Assembly: GCF_910591885.1 (NCBI RefSeq)
Contig: NC_063279.1
Span: 11,594,001-11,658,000 of the forward strand
DNA length: 64,000 nucleotides
Origin: Bombus terrestris
Taxonomy: Eukaryota > Arthropoda > Insecta > Hymenoptera > Apidae
Direction of reading: 5' to 3'
In this document: positions 1 through 11,620 of the stretch, piece after piece
Position numbering within the stretch: position 1 is the first letter of the stretch
Layout: each line of letters opens with the position of its first letter
Notes under the pieces: model-generated
Told to the model about the DNA's origin: nothing
The model's database searches: none
Seen by the model: the letters and a program-made list of their open reading frames with translations, nothing else
Position numbers and translations under genes: made by a program

Positions 1-339
1 AAGAGGAAAAAGAAGAGCACGATAGAGGACCTTCAACATGTCAGAATGACGTTAGAAAGGTACAGAACAGGTGCGCTGAAGCGAGATGTGTATGGCGTAG
101 AGGCGATGCCCGCATGGTTGAAACGTATATCCAACAAGTACCCGTTGGTCACGGCTGGCCGGTCGGGGTTCCGGGCTGACTTCCGGACGAGTCTGCACCG
201 CTACGGTTTCTTTTTAGCCAGGAACGCATGGTATCAGTTGTGTTCACGTACAGTTAGACGGTGTTACCTCGCAGCAAACGCCTCTTCTTCTGCTCCTTCG
301 TGCATATCGCCGCGGATTCGTTCGTATACATTCCTTTAA
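1..339 (+). other. Open reading frame of unknown identity, possibly a partial terminal exon
   Basis: The frame starting at base 1 is open for 112 codons and stops at 337-339. The stretch is clearly more GC-rich than the surrounding DNA. The translation is basic at its left edge and matches no family I recognise. An AATAAA-like string lies near 476-481, so this could be the last exon of a plus-strand gene beginning outside the window. It could equally be a CpG-rich promoter or 5' UTR of the villin-like gene that happens to be open. Confidence 0.2.
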
Positions 340-536
340 ATGACGTGACGGAAAAACGGAGAAGAAAGAACGATGGATTTCTCTAGACGGGTGAGTCTGC
401 AGAGGAGCGTAACTATGTGAAACCAAAGACGCAAAACTAAGCGGGATAAGGAAACGAACAAAGTTAAACATTCATAAATAAATACATACGTTTTTAATTT
501 TATCGTGTTTTATTATATTTTTTAGTCTTGCTTTTT

Positions 537-900
537 TTTAATTCTTTCATGTGAAATAATGTATTATAATTCCATAAGTAATTAATAATATTATTACATA
601 CCGTATTACAGCTAAAAAAAAAAAAAAAGAAAGGGAACGAAGGAAAGAATTTTTTCTGCGCGATAAATTTGACAAAACAGCAACCACCAATTTGAACAGC
701 AACAAATTGTGTTGTATCTTATCTGTCTTTTGATTTTGCATTTTTGCCAATTCTTTTACACGAAGTAATATTTTATAATTCTAGAAAGTAGTAGCAAAAA
801 TATCATTACATACCGTATTACTGCTAAGGGAAAAGAGTTTTTCCCGCACTATAAATCTGGTAAAACAACGTCAACTTATACAGCAACAATTTTTACTTCC
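537..900. repeat. Diverged tandem duplication, unit about 200 bp
   Basis: Two head-to-tail copies begin near 537 and 748. Each has an ATTCTTT(T) start, an AT-rich middle, the shared string ATTACATACCGTATTAC (590s and 810s), a purine run, then a TTTTTC(C/T)GCGC-like segment and an AACAGCAAC/ACAGCAACA string near the end. The copies differ by many substitutions and small indels, so the duplication is old. Confidence 0.6.
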
Positions 901-2201
901 TCGCGAAACGATCGTTCGCGAGAGATTCGGCTATATACAGGTTGGTGGGCGTGCGGCAAGTGTAGTCACCACTTCCTGCCGCAAATGATCGTCGCGGACG
1001 ACGCTCGAATAACACGTGTACAGTGTACACACGTACCGTTCGTAACGTACGTGTGTGCGGGCGTGGACATGAATGAACGTGGAGATGCATCTGCATTATC
1101 TGCAAAGACAATAGCGTGGCTGTATACGTGCGAACGTTGCACTTTGCATCACCTACACCTATGTGCAAGTTAGAGCATTAACGGCAATCGGCGCATACCC
1201 GGAGGTAACAGCGTGTTACCTCATCGCTATTGAAATACATATATTGTAGCAAAATCAGGACAACGCACGATAGATATCTGTGGAAAGCATAGAAGTAATT
1301 AACAAATCAGTCATAAAAAGTTATTGGTGTCGAAACGAATGTCTATGGATTTAGCTTAGTCCAGTGACAGTAAACTCGTAATTTAAGAGATTATCGAAAT
1401 AACGCGATCCTTTTTTCAGGAAGGTCCAAAATTATCTATTCTTCGTTACCAATTAAGTATCAAATATGAATATTCTCCGCATTCAAACTGTGCCACCGCG
1501 TCTAATTGGAAGCTACTTCTGTGGATACAGAAACAATATACATCCGCTTCTCTGTAACACTTATTCTCGCTTACATTCTGCTCCAGTAGAAACACCATCC
1601 GCCGTGAAAAGTACACGGCAATTAATTTTTGATAAAAATAATGATTATTTCGCCAGCTATATTTCTTTAGGCCGTTCAATTATGGCCGCAAACATAAACA
1701 TAGAGAGAAACAGACTTATATATAATAGTTGCGTGCACAAACATACAGACGCACGATTACGGATCACCTGCGATTAAGTCCTTCCGAGGACCTCACTCCC
1801 GTGAGTTCTCATACCCCAGTTTTCTGCCAGCAACCGTTCAGTGCGAGCACTGATCGCGTTTCTCCGTTGCGAAATACAGGCGCGCACACTCGTGTCGTGA
1901 TTCCGAGTTCGAGATCCGAAACGATCAAGCAGGTGCTCGATCAATTTCAAATAGACAAGTAATTCATAAAGGATCGGACGGTCAGTGATCGATAAGAGGG
2001 CGAAAAATAAAATCGTGTTTGAAAACCAAGAAACAGTGGCAAATGTCAGAACTATTGGGAAGAATCGAAGAGCCGGTGTGTAATTAAAGATACAGTAGAA
2101 ATAACAATTTCGATTGAGTGAAGGAAAGCGTGTGGAGAATATACGGGCCGGTATTATTATTACACTAACTTGGACTGTGAAAAGTATAAAAGAAAACAGA
2201 A

Positions 2202-2443
2202 TACAATGTCTCACGAAAGTATTTAAACATTCATGAGAATTTTTAATGAATATATTATATGTATTATAAATATCTTGCAACTTCCATATACATCTTCAGA
2301 TTCGTTTCAAATTTTATCAATATAATCACGATAGTTGTGTCTCGTTACAGTGCTAGTGAAATCCCATAATGTTTCGTATAACGCACATAATATATCCAAA
2401 AAGAATTCCCACAAGTATTCAAATACTTTCGTGAGCCATTGTA
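2202..2443. repeat. Imperfect inverted repeat (fold-back)
   Basis: The left arm near 2202-2275 contains ACAATGTCTCACGAAAGTAT. The right arm near 2370-2443 contains its near reverse complement, ATACTTTCGTGAGCCATTGT. The match continues inward through an ATATATTAT-rich segment, with a central loop around 2280-2365. It may be a small decayed transposable element. Confidence 0.5.
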
Positions 2444-2802
2444 TGTCTCAGACTACCAGCAGAAACGAAGGTCAATATAATTTTACCGCGAAAATGACCA
2501 AAATTGTAATTTCACGGATTCATTTTCCATATCGCTTGTTTCTTATTTTTGCTCGATAACGCGTATATGACCAATGACTACATCAATTCGATATCATGAC
2601 CCATTATAAAATCCTTGAAATTAAAGTTTGCGATAACGTTATTACCGGACTATTTTGCGCGTATAAAACAAGATTCATTTGCAAAATTCATTCAAATAAC
2701 AAAAGATTGCTTTGTCATATGATAAAAGTTATTTATACAAAATTTGCCTACTTAAAAAAGAGTACAGTTTCCTAAAAGTCAAATTTCAATTATGTGTCTC
2801 AG

Positions 2803-5800
2803 GACGACAGAACCTGCCGTTCCGATGATTCTAACGGTGAAATCTTTAAGAATGTTCCGAGGAACAGCAGTACATTTCGCATTTGGAAAATCGAGGTACC
2901 GTAACAAAATAAAAATGCAACATAATTTATACTCCCCGTTATATTACGATATATGCACGTAGTTTAAATGTATCACATAGTTTTAGTTAGCTAGACTGCT
3001 TTTCGAGAGTTTAAGGAGTACAAAGAGTGAAAGTGTGAAGTACTAAATTTTCCTTTAATGTTCGTGCAACAGGGTTTACGAGTTACAGCCGTTACAGGAA
3101 GTAATATGGGACATTTCCTCTCAGAGTTGGCATACATTATCTACGCGGTGTCACCGAAAGACGGTCCACTACCTTACCCTGGAATGCCGGTAATTCTTTC
3201 TCCTTTAAAGAATAAAGTTGTAACTTAATTAACTATAGAATTAAAGAAATATTATGTACTTTTGAATGTTAAAATAAGTCTTCACTTACACCACTATGAT
3301 TTTTGGTTAACCACATGTAGACTTCGAGTGCATTTATGGAAAATTAAAAGATATCCTTTTTTAATTATGTTTATAAAAATTTGAATTTATATAAACACCC
3401 ACAGTTTAATTATATGCGTAAACTATATTCTTTATATCGTTTAAACAGGTTAAGGAGATAAAATCGACTGCGATAGTTCGTGTAATTCATTTCTGGATTG
3501 GATCTGCTTGCGATTCAACAATCTCTGGGGCAGCAGCCCTTCGAGCGGCCGAATTAGATTCCCAAATATCTGCCACGATACTATCAAGGGAGGCCCAAGG
3601 ACGAGAAAGTCCTAGATTTTTAGCCTATTTCCGCCAGCATCTTGTTATTGAAAATTTCCACTTTGAAACACCATCATGCAAATTGCATAGAGTAACTGGC
3701 GTAGCGATCCCTGTCTTGACAGAACTTGAAAAAGTTCATTGGGATCATTTCAGTTCACGGGACGTTATTCTTGTGGACGTTCTATCACAGTGCGTAGGAA
3801 ATTGAATTGAATAATCATTAATCATTCTGTTATAATATATTAATAATAATATAATGGTACATAGGGCTATCGTATTCCTTTGGTTGGGATCGTCAGCAGA
3901 TCCATTGCACAAACGACACGCTGCCAGTATCTTGGAAGTGAGAAAAGAAAATAACAATGGTCGTATTATCATCATCGATGATGGTTACGAACAAACACTA
4001 CCGGAGGAAGATAGACAACTGTTCGCCAGTATTTTAAATCCTTCCACAAGAGTGGTCAAGCCGGATCGCCTTTACCGAGTCAATATGCCAAGCCCAGTCA
4101 AACTGTATAGATGTAACGAACAATCCGGTAAATATAAGGTCGCTGAACTGAAATCTGGACCAATTCTCCGAGCTGATCTCACATCCGAAGCCGTTTACTT
4201 AATCGACCGTGGTGAAGCTGGTGTTTGGGCTTGGGTCGGACGTAATGTGAATGCCCGAGAAAAATTGGAAGCGATTCGTAACGCACGAGGATTTGTAAAA
4301 AAGAAAAATTATAGTAATGGTGTATTAGTGGAAAGAGCGCTGGAAGCTTGTGAACCAACGGAGATGAAGGCTCTTATTAGAGGGTGGGAACCGGCGAAGA
4401 CAAGACCGCTTACTCTACCACCGAATTTTGATCCCGACTATATGAATGAAAGACCTAAAATGGCTACTGGGTGCCAACTAGTTGACGATGGATCCGGTCA
4501 AAGAACTCTTTGGAGAGTAACCCATAAAGAAGGAATGATTCAAGTGGATGACAAAGGAATATATTACGCAGAAGCTTGTTACGTAATGTGCTACAAATAT
4601 GGACAAGGACGTAGGAGTAGAACAATCGTACGTTGAAAATGTAATTTCGATTGTTAAATTAACAATAACTATTACTAATTAGTGTTAAATTTGAAATAAC
4701 GTAACATCACAGATTTATTGTTGGGAAGGAGTTCATTCTATAAACGCGGATCGAGAAGCCGCTTTAGAAGCAGCTTGTCATTTGTCAGAAGATACTTCTG
4801 GTCAGTTAGTAAAAGCATCTCAAGGCAGAGAACCGCCTCATTTGTTGCAGATTTACGATGGAAAATTGAAAATATTAGCTGGAAGGCATCGCGATTCTCG
4901 TAAGCAGTAGAATAAATTATTTATTATGTTTATTTAATTAAATTCTTAATGAGATATTTGTTTCGTAGCTCCGGAAAAGTATCTCGTTAGAGTTTTCGGA
5001 TCTACTCCATACACGTCGAAAGCAGTTGAACGGCCTTTGAGATCATCCAGCAGCCTCGATTCTAGTGGAGTTTTTATTCTATTTTCTAATTCACCTGTAG
5101 TATGGTGTGGTGGAAGAAGTACTGGTGACGCTAGACAAGCATCTAGACGACTTGCGCCCAGAAATGCACCTTTGATAACTGAAAATAACGAAGATGACGA
5201 TTTTTGGAGAGAACTCGGAGGTTGACAAAAGATACTAAGAATTATAATATGAACTTAACATTGGATTATAACAATGAACTTTAAATTTAATCTTTAAGGT
5301 AAAGGTACTTACGGTACAGAAGTTATTGACGACGGAGAAGAACTTGAAAAACATCTATACCAATGCTTGACGGACAATGAAATGTTTGTTGGCGAAGAAG
5401 TTCTTGGATTTGGTCAAAACAGTCTCCTACCAGAAGCTATTTGGTTGTTAGACGCGGGAAATGTGATATGGATCTGGATTGGAAAGTCTTCTATTCCTAA
5501 ATCGTTGAAGGAGTGTGTACATGATGCAATGATATTTTTATTCACTCACCCAGCTGGTCGAGATCGAAACACAACGATTTCTATAATTAAACAGGGTATC
5601 GCAAATTATTTATTTTCAAAAAACAAAGATACCAAAAGACCTTGAAGTAAAATAATTTTATCATCTTTTTAGGTATGGAACCTTCAACGTTCATTGGATT
5701 ATTCGATAATTGGAATTACAATTTACTGAGAGAATACAAATCGTTTGAAACATTTTGCACACTTCTACAAGATAAAGAATTTCTACCGAAAATACAAACG

Positions 5801-6022
5801 TTATCGAAATCATTGAGTGACTTCGATAATTATGTAAAGTATCCTCTTTCTGTCTTAAAAGGTGATCCGGAAAATTTACCATCCGGTGTTGACGTTGTCC
5901 GTAAAGAAATGCATCTTACTTTCGATAATTTCATTGCGATTTTTAAAATGGAACCAGACGAATTTGTAAAACTTCCTGCTTGGAAAAGACAAAGACTAAA
6001 ACAATCGGCGGGACTTTTTTAA
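2803..6022 (+). CDS. qua: Villin-like actin-binding protein (quail type), 5' end missing
   Basis: Gelsolin-superfamily protein with a C-terminal villin headpiece, a family that caps, severs or bundles F-actin. Exons: 2803-2895, 3073-3189, 3449-3789, 3865-4627, 4713-4899, 4969-5220, 5299-5595, 5673-6022. All join in frame to give 799 residues plus an unseen start. The first domain opens with STFRIWKIE and has the HFWIGSACDS and SGAAALRAAELD motifs of gelsolin domain 1. Later repeats show VFLWLGSSADPLHKRHA, VWAWVGRNVNAREK and a G4-G5 junction reading IYCWEG. The C terminus has LPSGVD followed by a headpiece ending LPAWKRQRLKQSAGLF. Donors GTTGAC at 5221 and GTGCGT at 3790 are unusual but are required by the frame. 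The headpiece and six repeats favour villin/quail over gelsolin. Exact orthology with fly quail is inferred. The start codon lies in an upstream exon I could not identify. Confidence 0.85.
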
Positions 6023-6245
6023 AACATTGTGCTTTAATAATACTATTTTGTACCATAGTGATTACAGTACTAAAATAAAATAAAATCATGTTATATATTT
6101 ATATTTTAATGTTTGGGATTAAATTTATTAATTGGAAAGAATATTGAATTTTATAAATTTAAGCGTTATGAGAGAGAGATTAAGGCTTTATTTATTACAA
6201 ATTCACATATATATCCAAATGTAAAGTAAAACTGTTTGATACATT

Positions 6246-7485
6246 TTATGATGAAGTATCCATTGGCTCTGTATTAAGCCTATGCACAGTTTCCCCTTCA
6301 ATGATTATAGGATGAACCGTTTTGTTAAGCACAGCCGTAGTACCACGTTTATATCGGTACGATATATTGCGCTGTCCTTTAACATTAGCAACATCATAAG
6401 GGCGTAAATAATCAACAGAACCTTTACGTATGACACATAAATCTACATTAGAACCAGAAGCTAGATCATTAAATATACCAGCACGAATGGCATCTGCAAC
6501 CAATTCTTTAGCCTGCTCTTCCTACAAACATTTAAAAATGAAATATATGATTGTACAAAATATAATAAAATAAGTAAAAATATTTAAATTCTTACTGTCA
6601 TATCAGGTTTCCATCTACTTTCAAATACAGCCATTGCAGCTAATGATCCTGTACCCATACTAGTATAAATGTGACGATCTGAAGATCCATGAGGATGAAT
6701 ACAATATAAGTGTGGTCCATCCAAATCAACACCTCCTAATATTAAAGCTGCTCCAATATTTCCTTGATAACGGAACAATAATTGTTTAATCATAGCATTT
6801 GCAGTACAAACTGGCACTATGCGGTTAGTATTTAAACGATGTAACTCCAACTGACTGGATATCATTTGAGTTGTCATTTCAGTATCAGCAGCAGTTCCAG
6901 CACCACAACAACTTAAAAATAATTATTAAATTATTCTATTAATTATTCTTAAATTAGAATATTAGTTAATATTACATTGCTTTGAATAATTATTAATGAA
7001 ATTAATTTTTTTTTAAATACTTACTATATATTTTCAGTAAGATAATGAATCTTACTACAATTTTTATCAGCAACTATGGTGTTTTCTGTTGATCTTGTAT
7101 CACCACCAAGAACCACTCCATCTTTATAAACAACACCAGCAATTGTTGTTCCTGTTTTAACAGCTTTAGGTGCTTGGAATCCTTTCTTTACCAAAAAATT
7201 GTTTCTGAAAAGGATATACACTCAAATAAATTCTACAGTTCTTTATATATTTTATAAATTCATAAGAAAAGTTTATTAAGAAAAATCAATAATATTACAA
7301 AATGACACAGCAATATTAACTTGTAATAGGTTATGCAGCATGATATATTACTTTTCACTTTTATGATTGTTTGTACTGATATACATATAAAGATGTTTTC
7401 AATTTTGAAATAATTACCATTACCTTTGACAAAGATCAAAAGAAAATCCAGGAGCGGGAATTTCAGGCACAAGAACCGAAGACAT
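6246..7485 (-). CDS. Prosbeta2: 20S proteasome subunit beta type-7 (beta-2)
   Basis: Catalytic beta-2 subunit of the 20S core, with trypsin-like activity. Exons in coding order: 7485-7424, 7204-7025, 6911-6596, 6521-6246. The 277 residues equal the usual length of PSMB7. The propeptide is about 39 residues, with cleavage before the threonine of KTG|TTIAGV (Thr40). From that Thr1, Asp17 falls in GGDTR and Lys33 in ADKNCSK, as the catalytic mechanism requires. YCCGAGTAADTEMTTQ, ALILGGVDLDGPHLY, MGTGSLAAM and SGSNVDLCVI are further family blocks. The gene is convergent with the villin-like gene (223 bp between stops) and lies in the same orientation as Cdc6. All introns are GT-AG and phases are consistent. 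Confidence 0.97.
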
Positions 7486-8044
7486 GATTCAAAAGTTCTA
7501 ACTTCTAACTCTGTGAAAAGAGACGCAGTAATGAACGAAAAGCATTTCACAAATGTCACCATTTACCAGTAGATGGCAGCTTTGTGTGGAATAACCACGA
7601 AAATAATTAATTTTTAACTTATTTTTATCTTAAATAATGTATGAAGCAACTTAACTTACTTTTTTCTTATATGCAAATGGACCAAAATAATAATAAATAC
7701 AATTAAAAATATGTTATATTTATTAAAAGTCAAATATAACAAAATGCTCAAGAAATAAAATTTTAAACAAAAATATGTATTGCTTGGTTTCAAAAATTTA
7801 AAAAGATCGCTACGATACACACTAAAAATCACATAAATTTCTCCTTTTACATCAACTTGTATACAATATATGAAACATTAAATGCGTTCATTGTAATATA
7901 AAAAAATAATATAAAACATGAAATAATTTATACAGCTTATTCTAAAGTGGTTCTCTCAAATTATTAAAAAGATACTATATACTTTTTAATATTTACAAAA
8001 TGATATGAAATTTAATAAATTATGAAAATTTCTTTAAATAACAT
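7486..8044. other. Intergenic: beta-2 promoter side and Cdc6 3' flank
   Basis: AT-rich spacer between two minus-strand genes. It should contain the beta-2 promoter and 5' UTR (right of 7485) and the Cdc6 3' UTR (left of 8045). No coding potential or repeat stands out. Confidence 0.5.
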
Positions 8045-9931
8045 CTATAAACAAGTTATATCGTTAATGATTTCTGCCATCATATTCCTGTCTTGCAAAG
8101 CTGCATCTAACTCTTCTTGATCCCATTCCAAATTTATTTTTGTCAAACGAGCTGCTTTTTTTCTTGTTAATTTTAAAATACCTCTAGTTTCTATCAATGA
8201 ACATAGACTATAAAATTCAGAACCATCGACAGCATGAATATTTCGTTTCTTGCAAACTTTTTTATACACTTCATGCAACTAAAACAGAATTATATTTATA
8301 TACATTGAAATTTTTTATTAAATAGTTGTTTTTTCATTATATACTTACTTTCCCCACTGTCACATCTTTATTTCGTCCTTTGTTTAGGATAAGTAACAAA
8401 GAACACAATAGTAATTTTTGTTGTAATGGAAATGTACTTTCCTCCTTTTCAATATTTTGAGATCCACCATAAATGCCGTTTAACACAGTGATGACTTCTT
8501 TTAGATCCACTGGCTGGTCCACTGCAGATTGTTGCTTTTTAGGTAGATTTATTTCTGTAATGAATATATTTTATTTAGAAAATAGCAATATGTTTTTTCT
8601 TACTTTTATTTTGCTCTCATTCCATATAACACATACCATTATTATTGGTAGGTTGTAAAACTTGTGCTAATTTATGAGATTCAGCAAGTTCTATTACTCT
8701 TCTACTGATATCCAATGCTCTTCTAATATCACCAGAAATAGCAGCAACTTTCCCAGATAACATTTGTATTGCAGTTTTAGTAAACAAGTCAGACACATTT
8801 GCTTCACTTAATCTTTCAGATATTATATTACATATTTCTTGTTTTGTATATGGTGAAAAATGCATCAACTTTGGTTTCAATTCGCATCTAGCTTGTAATC
8901 TAGGCAGTATCCTATCTGTTAAATCTAAAGCATTAGCAATTCCAACTAAAATCAGTTTCGAATTGTGTATTGATGGCCATTCAAAGACAGAATATAAAAC
9001 AGATTGCTTTTTACTTTCTAATTGATCTATTTCATCTAAAATTAATAGCAACATTTTATGATTAGAGCTTAAATATTTTTCAATAACTCCTTTACTGTAT
9101 TTTCCAGATTTTCGTTCAGCTAAAATGGGTGGTAATCCTAACTTCTGTATAATTTTTGCATAAATTGTAGCAGCAGATTTCATAGTTGTGCAATTAACAT
9201 AAATTACTTTAAATTTTGATTTGAACTCAGTCTTTAATATAAGTTTTGAAAGACATGCAGTTTTTCCAGTTCCAGGTGGTCCTGATACATATAAGGATCC
9301 TGATGTTTCATTTTTTAAATGCTCTTCCATAAATTCTTCTAACTTTTGTAATTCATTTTCTCTGCCAGGTAAGGTATCAGGTATTGAGCTGTGCAAAGCT
9401 TTACGAGCATTGCGATATCTTTCTGTTCCAAATAATCTTTTAGGAGTCAGTTTTTCCTCCTTAGTTGGAGAAGATTCCAAATTTAATTTATCAAAAAGGG
9501 TAGAAGGTGTGGTTGGAGATGTTAATGGAAATGATTTATCTATCCTTCTCTGTTTTGGAGGTGTAGAACCATGATCTTCTAAAAAAGATATATAAAACCA
9601 TTTGTATCATTCTATACAAAAAATATATACTCATTAAAAATGTATAAATTCATTTATTACACATACCATCAGATTCAGTTGAATTCTGCGTACGTTGAGG
9701 AGTTTTTACATTTATAGCATTATCACTGACTTTGGTATTTTCTACATCTGAGTCTGAGTCTGATTCACTACTACTTAAAGTAATAATTTTCTTCACAGAC
9801 GGTGTATATTTATGAGAAGAATCTCTCGCAGTTGCATTACTAAAATCTTCTTTCATTACATTATTTTTAGTTCCATAAAATGAACATTTTTTTGTTACTT
9901 TGAATGGAATTGTCATTTGAACACCTGTCAT
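8045..9931 (-). CDS. Cdc6: Cdc6 replication-licensing AAA+ ATPase
   Basis: Loads MCM2-7 onto ORC-bound origins in G1. Exons: 9931-9667, 9578-8637, 8554-8349, 8278-8045, giving 548 residues (human CDC6 is about 560). The N terminus is disordered and Ser/Asp-rich, with several Ser/Thr-Pro sites (STPP, TSPTTP, SSPTK, LTPKRLF). TPKRLF places a CDK-type site next to a KRLF cyclin-binding (RXL) motif, as in other Cdc6 proteins. Walker A GPPGTGKT is at about residues 188-195 and Walker B LLLILDEID at about 266-273. Sensor regions include LVGIANALDLTDR and GDIRRALDISRR. The last two exons encode the C-terminal winged helix. The first ATG in frame is at 9931. The frame is open a little further upstream but has no other ATG before it, so a further 5' coding exon cannot be excluded. 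The upstream region carries E2F-like sites. Confidence 0.95.
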
Positions 9932-10245
9932 TTTTTTATTAATTAAATTACACAATTAATAAATTAACATACACAATTTTTGCACACAAAAATTTTATTT
10001 TTTCCGTAGAAATAATGCGTCTAATATAAACTGTTTGATATCTGTTTCCTATTGCTTTTTAACCTACAATTTTTTGGAAAAGCCAAAAAGTCACTCAACA
10101 ATTTTCTCAAAGTTTGAATAAAATTACACATTCAATAATGTTATTTCAATTTACAAATTAAATGTTCTAATTAATTACATATACTTCCTTAATAAAACAC
10201 GTTCCAAGTACCTATGTACCGCGCTATAAGTGTCGTACTCCGAGA

Positions 10246-10322
10246 TTTTCCGCGGGAAAAAGCTTTAAACGCGGGAAACCGAAGGCATGTAAAAAGGAAA
10301 TGGAAGAATACCAATTCCCGCG
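10246..10322. promoter_or_regulatory. Cluster of three E2F-like sites upstream of Cdc6
   Basis: TTTTCCGCGGGAAAA at 10246-10260 is a near-palindrome reading as two overlapping E2F sites. CGCGGGAAA is at 10270-10278 and TTCCCGCG at 10315-10322. All lie 315-390 bp upstream of the Cdc6 ATG, in otherwise AT-rich DNA. CDC6 is a classic E2F target in animals, so the location fits. Function here is inferred. Confidence 0.65.
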
Positions 10323-10677
10323 TAAAAACAAACATCCGAAAAACATAAGATGTTAATTTAAAACAGTACATAATAGGAAATATACAGATACAAATCAACA
10401 CTAATAAATATGATATTACTTATATTATACAAATTAATATAAACGAGTCGTTTTAATATAATGTGTATGAAATATGGGTACATAAAATTAATTAGCCCTC
10501 TAGAGGTAAACATAAGAACTAGAGAGACTAAATTTCCAGGATCAGAACATCAGAAGAAGCGAGCTATTCTCTTCCATATTGGCATTAAAGCGTGCACGAA
10601 GTTGAAGAACGCAATCGACTAACCGACTAACGCAATCGAGATATTCTAGACTAATCTAGAAATCTCATATTCAGAAA

Positions 10678-10977
10678 ATGAGAGCAAAGGTAATATGATA
10701 TTAATATTTCTTGTTAATTTCAATATTTTTGATGATAAGTTTGCTACTACATATTTTTTGAATCCTAAAATATATATTTCTCCAATTGTTGCTGCATTGC
10801 ATGGTTATTTGACATGTTTCCTAACATTCGAATCACAAAAGCAATAGGTTAAGTTATCAAAAAAAAAAATAAAAATACAAGAAAAGTAAATAGGAAATTT
10901 TCAATTTTTAGTGGCGAAAAAAGAGGATGCGCAGGCTAAAACGTAAAAGGAGGAAAATGCGTGCGAGGTCTAAATAA
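10678..10977 (+). CDS. RpL41: Large ribosomal subunit protein eL41
   Basis: The smallest ribosomal protein, almost all Lys and Arg. It is split: exon 10678-10689 encodes M-R-A-K, with donor GTAATA. After a 222-bp intron, exon 10912-10977 starts with W-R-K-K-R-M-R-R and ends R-A-R-S-K before TAA at 10975-10977. The 25 residues match the near-invariant eukaryotic eL41 sequence. The 5' leader near 10563-10575 has a pyrimidine run (CTATTCTCTTCC) that could be a TOP-type transcription start, as expected for ribosomal protein genes. It is transcribed divergently from Cdc6. The coding exons are too short to be found by length-based ORF calling. Confidence 0.95.
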
Positions 10978-11620
10978 ATTTGATATCTATAACCTCTGTA
11001 AGTATATAGCTACATATACCATAAGCGTATTATAATATATATTTAACATCTTTTATTACAAAAAGATATTAAAACAGTAATATACATTAATAAATATGTA
11101 TATAAAAGATTTATTTGAAAAGAAATTTAAGAAGCAATTTTCCAAACATTTGGTCATGTTTGTAACATATAAGTTTTATTTATAAAAATAATTTTATATA
11201 TATAAATCTTAACACAAGTCTTTAAAAAAAAGACACTTATTAGCTTTATAAAATTTTTGTTTCAGCTGTAAGAGTAACATCAACCAGATCAACTTGAGAA
11301 AATTGTATCGATTTCAACTTTCACAATTAACTTTTCTTATACGGAGAGTTCATTTTATTACCATGCACGTGACTTGTACAATTTAATAAATTGATCGTTT
11401 AAATTACTTGGAACCTTATTTTCTTAACCTTATTCTCCATAATATAAAATTAGAAAATATATTATACAATTATAATATGAGTTAATATAAAATTAGAAAA
11501 TATGTTATACATCCTATTTATTATTATTTATTTATTATTATTATCTTATAATATGAATTAATATAAAATTAGAAAGTATATTATACAATTATAATATGAA
11601 TCAATAGTGATAGCTATCAA
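10978..11620. other. RpL41 3' flank and MALSU1 upstream region
   Basis: Very AT-rich spacer between two plus-strand genes. No gene is visible. It contains three diverged copies of a 26-bp unit, listed separately. Confidence 0.5.
11441..11598. repeat. Three copies of a short AT-rich direct repeat
   Basis: The unit begins AATATAAAATTAGAAA, then (A/G)TAT(A/G)TTATAC. It occurs at 11441-11466, 11484-11509 and 11560-11585, twice followed by AATTATAATATGA. It ends just before the MALSU1 start codon at 11621 and so probably lies in the promoter or leader. Confidence 0.6.

Larger units (their letters stand above)
340..2802. other. Upstream region of the villin-like gene, no gene recognised
   Basis: No coding exon could be identified. 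The missing first exon of the villin-like gene should lie here or further left, because exon 2803-2895 has no in-frame ATG after the stop at 2773-2775. The stretch holds a diverged tandem duplication (about 537-900), a CpG-rich patch with nested palindromes (about 900-1060), a 9-bp-arm hairpin at 1202-1222 and a longer imperfect fold-back (2202-2443). Confidence 0.5.

Noticed and set aside
9478..9480. Start of Cdc6 at 9480
   Set aside because: The codon there is TTG and the upstream exon continues in frame to an ATG at 9931.
9221..9574. Plus-strand open frame of 117 codons
   Set aside because: It is antisense to the conserved AAA+ exon of Cdc6, with no family similarity.
10690..10911. Possible C/D snoRNA in the RpL41 intron (TGATGA near 10728)
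   Set aside because: No CTGA D box or terminal stem is found at a suitable distance.
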